NCBI GenBank assembly: GCA_020216845.1
Contig: JAIWNK010000121.1
Span: 1-10,000 of the forward strand
Direction of reading: 5' to 3'
Source of the DNA: Anaerolinea sp.
GTDB taxonomy: Bacteria > Chloroflexota > Anaerolineae > Anaerolineales > Anaerolineaceae
DNA: 10,000 nt
Shown here: positions 5,729-10,000 of the stretch, piece by piece
How positions within the stretch are numbered: the stretch's first letter is position 1
How the letters are laid out: each line of letters starts with the position of its first letter
Notes under the pieces: generated by a model
What the model was told of the DNA's origin: nothing
The model's input: the letters and a program-made list of their open reading frames with translations, nothing else
The model's database searches: none
Translations under genes and position numbers: made by a program

Positions 5729-7045
5729 ATGACCATTCGTACCATCATTATGGGCGCTGCGGGGCGCGATTTCCACAACTTCAACGTGTTCTTCCGCAAC
5801 AACCCGGATTATCAGGTCGTGGCGTTTACTGCGACCCAGATTCCCAATATTGAAGGCCGTCGCTATCCCGCGGAACTGGCCGGTTCGCTCTATCCCGAAG
5901 GCATCCCGATTTACCCCGAGTCTGACCTGGTGAACCTGATCCGCGATTTGAAAGTTGATCAGGTTGTGTTCGCCTACAGCGACGTTTCGCACGAGACGGT
6001 TATGCACAAGGCTTCGCTCGTTTTGGCGGCGGGCGCGGACTTTCGCTTGATGGGCCTGGAGAAGACGCAGGTCAAATCCACCAAGCCGGTTGTGTCGGTC
6101 TGTGCAGTGCGCACGGGCTCGGGCAAGAGTCAGACCACGCGCCGCGTATCCGAAATTCTGCGCAAGATGGGCTATCGCGTGGCGGCCATCCGTCACCCCA
6201 TGCCTTATGGCGATCTCGTCAAGCAGAAGGTGCAGCGCTTTGCTTCTTATGCCGACCTCGACAAGCACGAGTGCACGATTGAGGAACGCGAGGAATACGA
6301 ACCGCATTTGGATAATGGCGTGATTGTGTATGCCGGTGTGGATTACGAAGCCATTTTGCGTCAGGCCGAACAGGAAGTGGATATCGTCCTGTGGGATGGC
6401 GGCAATAACGACTTCCCCTTCTACGTTTCAGACCTGGCGATTGTCGTTGCGGACCCGCATCGCCCCGGTCATGAGAGCACCTATCACCCCGGTGAAACGA
6501 ACGTGCGCTCTGCGGATGTGTTCGTGATCAACAAGGTGGATACGGCTGCTCCCGAAAGTGTGATGCGCGTGCGCGACAACCTGCACATGCTCAACCCCAA
6601 AGCGATCGTCATCGAAGCTGCCTCGCCGCTGTTCGTGGATAACCCGGAACAGATTCGCGGCAAGCGTGTGTTGGTCATTGAAGATGGCCCGACGCTGACG
6701 CACGGTGAAATGGCCTATGGTGCCGGTTGGGTTGCGGCGCGCCGCTTTGGTGCTGCGGAAATCGTTGACCCGCGCCCGTTTGCGGTCGGTTCGATCATTG
6801 CCACCTATCAGAAGTACCCCTCCACCGGTGCTATTTTGCCGGCAATGGGTTATGGTGCTGAGCAGATGCGCGACCTGGAACAGACGATTGCCAATGCCGA
6901 TGTGGACCTGGTTGTTTCGGCCACCCCGATTGACCTGACCCGCATCATCAAGATCAACAAGCCGATGCAGCGCGTGCGCTACGAACTGCAAGAGATCGGT
7001 CAGCCGACACTTGAGGACATCCTCAAGGCCAAGTTCGGCAAGTAA
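5729..7045 (+). CDS. P-loop GTPase, cyclic 2,3-diphosphoglycerate synthetase-like (COG2403 type)
   Basis: A soluble 438-aa protein with no signal peptide or membrane segment. The N-terminal 115 residues look like a Rossmann-type domain (IIMGAAGRDFHNFNVFFR, 6-23). A P-loop follows at 126-134 (AVRTGSGKS), then a Walker-B-like LWDGGNND (221-228) and a GTPase G4-like NKVD (268-271). This arrangement is that of the predicted GTPases sometimes named cyclic 2,3-diphosphoglycerate synthetase after the methanogen enzyme. The name should not be taken as proof of that reaction, because the bacterial members are little studied as far as I know. AAAGGAGAG (5715-5723) gives a strong ribosome binding site. 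C-ending codons are commoner here than in neighbouring genes (for example TTC over TTT), which hints at high expression. A strong terminator follows at 7065-7101. Confidence 0.75.
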   Translation: MTIRTIIMGAAGRDFHNFNVFFRNNPDYQVVAFTATQIPNIEGRRYPAELAGSLYPEGIPIYPESDLVNLIRDLKVDQVVFAYSDVSHETVMHKASLVLAAGADFRLMGLEKTQVKSTKPVVSVCAVRTGSGKSQTTRRVSEILRKMGYRVAAIRHPMPYGDLVKQKVQRFASYADLDKHECTIEEREEYEPHLDNGVIVYAGVDYEAILRQAEQEVDIVLWDGGNNDFPFYVSDLAIVVADPHRPGHESTYHPGETNVRSADVFVINKVDTAAPESVMRVRDNLHMLNPKAIVIEAASPLFVDNPEQIRGKRVLVIEDGPTLTHGEMAYGAGWVAARRFGAAEIVDPRPFAVGSIIATYQKYPSTGAILPAMGYGAEQMRDLEQTIANADVDLVVSATPIDLTRIIKINKPMQRVRYELQEIGQPTLEDILKAKFGK

Positions 7046-7064
7046 GTCATTCTGTGTACGCCAT

Positions 7065-7101
7065 GGCAGCCAGGGCCGAAGCGTGTCCTGGCTGCCTTTT
7101 T
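7065..7101 (+). terminator. Intrinsic terminator between the GTPase gene and obg
   Basis: A perfect 10-bp stem GGCAGCCAGG (7065-7074) with CCTGGCTGCC (7087-7096), a 12-nt loop, then TTTTT (7097-7101). The tract ends 12 nt before the obg ATG, with the obg ribosome binding site in between. It ends the GTPase-gene transcript. Given its position, it could also act as a leader attenuator for obg. Confidence 0.88.
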
Positions 7102-7113
7102 CGTGAGGATCGC

Positions 7114-8373
7114 ATGTTTATTGATGAAGCCAGTATCTACGTTTGTTCGGGCAAGGGCGGTGATGGTATGGTCCATTTCCGGCGAGAGAAATATGTGCCG
7201 CGCGGTGGCCCGGATGGCGGCGATGGTGGGCGCGGCGGCGATGTGATTTTTGAGGTCAACCCGCACCTGAACACACTGGCAAATTTTCGCTTTAAGATGC
7301 GCTTTATTGCGCAAGAGGGTGGGCGCGGCGGCCCAAAGAATCAGAGTGGCAAGTCGGCGCCCAACTTGATTGTGCCGGTGCCGCCTGGCACGGTCATTTA
7401 TGATGAGGAAAGCGGCGAACTGATTGGCGACCTGACGGAGCCGGGGCAGCAGCTGTTGGTGTGCAAGGGCGGGCGCGGGGGGCGCGGCAATCAGCATTTT
7501 GCCTCGTCGCGCAATCAGGCCCCGCGCACTGCGGAGCGCGGCGAGCCGGCACAGGAACGTCGCCTGCGCCTGGAGCTAAAATTGATTGCCGATATTGGCA
7601 TTGTGGGCGTGCCCAACGCTGGCAAGTCCAGTTTTCTGGCAGCGGTGACCAATGCACAGCCGAAGATTGCCAACTATGCCTTTACCACCCTGGAGCCCAA
7701 TTTGGGGGTGGCGCGGCTGGATGACGAACACGAATTGGTGTTGGCGGATATTCCCGGGTTGATTGAGGGCGCACATTTGGGTGCGGGTTTGGGTTTCACC
7801 TTCCTGCGTCACGTGCAGCGCACAAGTGTGCTCATCCACATCTTGGATGGCATGGCGGAAGATCCGGTGGCGGATTACGCCCAAACCAACAGCGAAATGG
7901 CCCTGTTTGATGCGCGTTTGGCCGAAAAGCCACAAATTGTTTTGTTCAATAAGATGGACGACCCGCAGGTGCAGCAACGTTGGCCAGAGGTGCAGGCGGC
8001 GTTGCGGGAGCGTGGGGTGGAGGCGATGCCGGTTTCGGCGTTGGCACGCACCGATCTGATGCCTGTGTTGTGGAAGGCCTATCAGCTGCGTCAGCAAGCG
8101 CCTGAGCCGCAGGTGGCGAGTACCTTGCCGGTCTATCGTCCGGCGGAAGACCCGCGCGATTTCACCGTGCAGCGTGAAGGGCAGGATTGGCGGGTGAGCG
8201 GCAAGGCGATCGAACGCGCCGCCCAAATGACGTATTGGGAATATGAAGGTTCGGTGCGCCGCTTCCAACGGCTGATGGAGGCCCTGGGTGTAGACGAGGC
8301 CTTGCGCAAGGCGGGCGTTCAGCCCGGCGACACCGTCTTCGTTGGCGATTTTGAGCTGGAGTGGCAAGACTGA
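7114..8373 (+). CDS. obg: Obg family GTPase (CgtA)
   Basis: A 419-aa ribosome-associated GTPase that binds the large subunit and links ribosome assembly to growth and stress. The glycine-rich Obg fold spans about residues 1-158 (GKGGDGMVHFRREK at 13-26; GGPDGGDGGRGG at 31-42). The G domain shows G1 GVPNAGKSS (165-173), the G2 region YAFTTLEPN (188-196), G3 DIPG (212-215), G4 NKMD (279-282) and G5 VSAL (307-310). A C-terminal OCT domain covers about 345-419, so this is the long Obg form. ATG 7114 is chosen over an in-frame upstream ATG because MFIDEA is the usual Obg beginning, GAGGA (7105-7109) precedes it, and the upstream start would place the terminator hairpin inside the gene. nadD follows after 6 nt. 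Confidence 0.97.
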   Translation: MFIDEASIYVCSGKGGDGMVHFRREKYVPRGGPDGGDGGRGGDVIFEVNPHLNTLANFRFKMRFIAQEGGRGGPKNQSGKSAPNLIVPVPPGTVIYDEESGELIGDLTEPGQQLLVCKGGRGGRGNQHFASSRNQAPRTAERGEPAQERRLRLELKLIADIGIVGVPNAGKSSFLAAVTNAQPKIANYAFTTLEPNLGVARLDDEHELVLADIPGLIEGAHLGAGLGFTFLRHVQRTSVLIHILDGMAEDPVADYAQTNSEMALFDARLAEKPQIVLFNKMDDPQVQQRWPEVQAALRERGVEAMPVSALARTDLMPVLWKAYQLRQQAPEPQVASTLPVYRPAEDPRDFTVQREGQDWRVSGKAIERAAQMTYWEYEGSVRRFQRLMEALGVDEALRKAGVQPGDTVFVGDFELEWQD

Positions 8374-8379
8374 GGGCCT

Positions 8380-8979
8380 GTGCGCATTGGTCTGTTTGGT
8401 GGGACATTTGACCCACCTCACATTGGACATCAGATTTTGGCGGCTGAGGCGCAACAGCAGCTGTCGCTGGAGCGCGTGCTGTGGATTGTGACGCCCGACC
8501 CACCGCATAAACAGGGGCAACCGATTAGCCCGGTGGCGCAACGGATTGAGTTGGTGCGGGCTGTGACGGATGCAGATCCGGCCTTTGAGCTTTGCACGGT
8601 CGAGCTGGAGCGCCCCGGGCCGCATTACGCCCGCGATACACTACAGATTTTACAGGGGCGCTACCCCACAGCGGAGCTTTTTTATCTGATTGGCCAGGAT
8701 TCGCTGCGTGACCTGCCTACCTGGCATGACCCACAGGGCTTGTTGGCGGCTTGCGCCGGTTTGGGGGTGATGCGTCGCCCTGGTGTGCAGACCGACTTGA
8801 CGGCCTTGGAAGCGCAGTTGCCGGGGTTGCAGCAGCGTTTGCATTGGATTGAAACACCGTTGATTGAAATTTCGGCGCGTGACCTGCGACAGCGCATTGC
8901 AAGCGGGGCCGCCTATCGCTATTATTTGCCGGCAGCAGTGGCAGCTTTGGTGCAAGCCAACGATTGGTATCGGAGGTAA
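8380..8979 (+). CDS. nadD: Nicotinate-nucleotide adenylyltransferase
   Basis: A 199-aa cytoplasmic enzyme that transfers AMP from ATP to nicotinate mononucleotide, giving deamido-NAD+ in NAD biosynthesis. The nucleotidyltransferase signature GGTFDPPHIGH fills residues 7-17. IGQDSL (104-109) and PTWHDP (113-118) are the usual NadD substrate-pocket segments. ISARDLR (164-170) is the ISSTxIR-type ATP-binding motif. Length is typical. The start is GTG at 8380, 6 nt after the obg stop, with GAGGG (8372-8376) overlapping that stop as a closely spaced ribosome binding site. obg and nadD are neighbours in many bacteria, which supports both calls. The next gene starts 2 nt after its stop. Confidence 0.97.
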   Translation: MRIGLFGGTFDPPHIGHQILAAEAQQQLSLERVLWIVTPDPPHKQGQPISPVAQRIELVRAVTDADPAFELCTVELERPGPHYARDTLQILQGRYPTAELFYLIGQDSLRDLPTWHDPQGLLAACAGLGVMRRPGVQTDLTALEAQLPGLQQRLHWIETPLIEISARDLRQRIASGAAYRYYLPAAVAALVQANDWYRR

Positions 8980-8981
8980 CA

Positions 8982-10000
8982 ATGTGGCAACGAATTCGAG
9001 CAGCTGTATCCTATATTTTTGCCCCCGCATTTTTTGCGGTGGTTTTTAGCCATTTGATGACGGATTTATACGTCGGGCAGCGGTCGGTTTATCTGGCTTA
9101 TATCAGCAAGCAGCTGAATATGAGCAATGCCTGGTTGGGGGCTGTGACAACCGCGGCTGTGATGACCGCTGGCCTTTCGCAACCGCTGTTTGGCTACCTG
9201 GCTGATCGGGTGGGGTCGCGACGAATGATTATCGGCGCGATGGCCTGGATTGGGGTAACCTTTGGGCTTTCGGTGTTGATGCCGCCCATTTGGTCGGCCT
9301 GGTTCTTTGTGCTGGCTTCGTTGGGTGCTGGCATGTATCATCCGGCGGGGGTCAATCAGGCAACCCTGATTGGGCGGACGCAGATGGCCGGGCGCGAGGC
9401 AACGGCTTCTTCTTATTTCTTTTTGTTTGGGCAGCTTGGTTTCTTGTTGGGCCCGTTGTTGGGCGGGATCATTTTGCAGCGTTGGGGCGATGTGGGGTTG
9501 TTGGGGCTGTTGGCTTTGCTCATCCCGGCAATCATCTTCGTTTGGCGCTCGTTGGGGCAGCAGCAAACGCCTGCGGTGGGGCAGCTTCAGCGGGCTGCCT
9601 CGGCTGCCATGCCAGCAGCTGCGGCGCGCCCACGCGCGTTTGTGGTTGTGGCCTGGGCGCTGGCGATGGCGTTTCAGTCTTGGGCGCAGCAGAATATTTC
9701 TGCTTTCATGCCGCGTCACATGGCGGAGCTTGGCAAATCCCCCAATGTCTATGGTCTCCTGGCTTCGTTGTTCATTGCCGGGACGGTGGTCGGCAATCTG
9801 GTGGGGGGAAATCTGGCTGATCATGTTGGCAAGCGTTGGGTGATTATGTGGGGCATGGGGCTAGGAGCTTTGCCATTGTTTGCCATGGCCTGGTTGGATT
9901 TTTCGCCATTGTGGGCGGCTTTGCTCTTCTTGGGGGGCATGTTGGTTGGCTCGGCCTATAGCATTTTGGTGGTGTTTGGGCAGCGTTTTGCACCGGGGGG
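8982..10000 (+). CDS. MFS transporter, fosmidomycin-resistance-like (3' end outside window)
   Basis: An open frame from ATG 8982 to the window end (339 codons, no stop) codes for a very hydrophobic membrane protein. The MFS motif A appears after the second helix as GYLADRVGSRRM (71-82) and again in the second half as GNLADHVGKR (272-281), so both six-helix halves are represented. GAGMYHPAGVNQATLIG near 115-131 resembles the loop of Fsr-type exporters, so a drug or metabolite efflux pump is the best guess. The substrate cannot be told. GGAGG (8972-8976) lies at the end of nadD, 5 nt before the ATG, so the gene is probably cotranscribed with obg-nadD. The remaining C-terminal helices lie past position 10000. 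Confidence 0.88.
   Translation, partial: MWQRIRAAVSYIFAPAFFAVVFSHLMTDLYVGQRSVYLAYISKQLNMSNAWLGAVTTAAVMTAGLSQPLFGYLADRVGSRRMIIGAMAWIGVTFGLSVLMPPIWSAWFFVLASLGAGMYHPAGVNQATLIGRTQMAGREATASSYFFLFGQLGFLLGPLLGGIILQRWGDVGLLGLLALLIPAIIFVWRSLGQQQTPAVGQLQRAASAAMPAAAARPRAFVVVAWALAMAFQSWAQQNISAFMPRHMAELGKSPNVYGLLASLFIAGTVVGNLVGGNLADHVGKRWVIMWGMGLGALPLFAMAWLDFSPLWAALLFLGGMLVGSAYSILVVFGQRFAPG

Noticed and set aside
5691..5732. A 13-codon frame (MANLQNFCKGETV) just before the GTPase gene, its stop overlapping that gene's ATG
   Set aside because: It could be a coupling leader peptide, but there is no ribosome binding site before it and its tail is simply the Shine-Dalgarno region of the next gene.
7054..7113. 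20-codon N-terminal extension of obg
   Set aside because: It would put the terminator hairpin inside the coding region. Obg proteins normally begin at the MFIDEA segment, which has its own ribosome binding site.

Overview
This is a bacterial chromosomal segment with moderately high GC. Every gene lies on the + strand. Gene content and protein style (rpsT, an argS with a plain bacterial layout, a COG2403-type GTPase, then obg-nadD) suggest a free-living bacterium, and I lean towards Chloroflexota (Anaerolineae-like). That assignment is a guess from general resemblance; no marker in the window proves it.

Layout. Positions 1-231 hold two head-to-tail copies of a ~115 bp non-coding unit. The copies differ only by small indels in low-complexity runs, and each carries a textbook intrinsic terminator. 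A further C/G-rich hairpin and a sigma70-type promoter follow. That promoter drives a tight three-gene cassette (314-3393): glucose-1-phosphate cytidylyltransferase, an SDR sugar-nucleotide 4,6-dehydratase, and the PMP/[2Fe-2S] CDP-4-keto-6-deoxyglucose 3-dehydrase. Together these are the first three steps towards CDP-3,6-dideoxyhexoses, which are surface polysaccharide sugars. The electron-donating reductase (E3) and the final reductase/epimerase/glycosyltransferase genes are not in the window.

From 3400 on the content is housekeeping. rpsT (ribosomal protein S20) starts with TTG and sits between its own promoter and an intrinsic terminator. argS follows with an extended -10 promoter. Next is a 438-residue P-loop protein of the predicted-GTPase/cyclic 2,3-diphosphoglycerate synthetase-like family, whose true role is uncertain. 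A strong intrinsic terminator ends only 12 nt before the start codon of obg. obg, nadD and an MFS exporter-like gene, which is cut off by the window end, are packed with 2-6 nt gaps and look like one transcription unit.

I did not find an obviously new multi-gene system. The points most worth a second look are the duplicated terminator repeat, the incomplete dideoxysugar cassette inserted next to ribosomal/translation genes, the poorly characterised GTPase, and the terminator pressed against the obg start.
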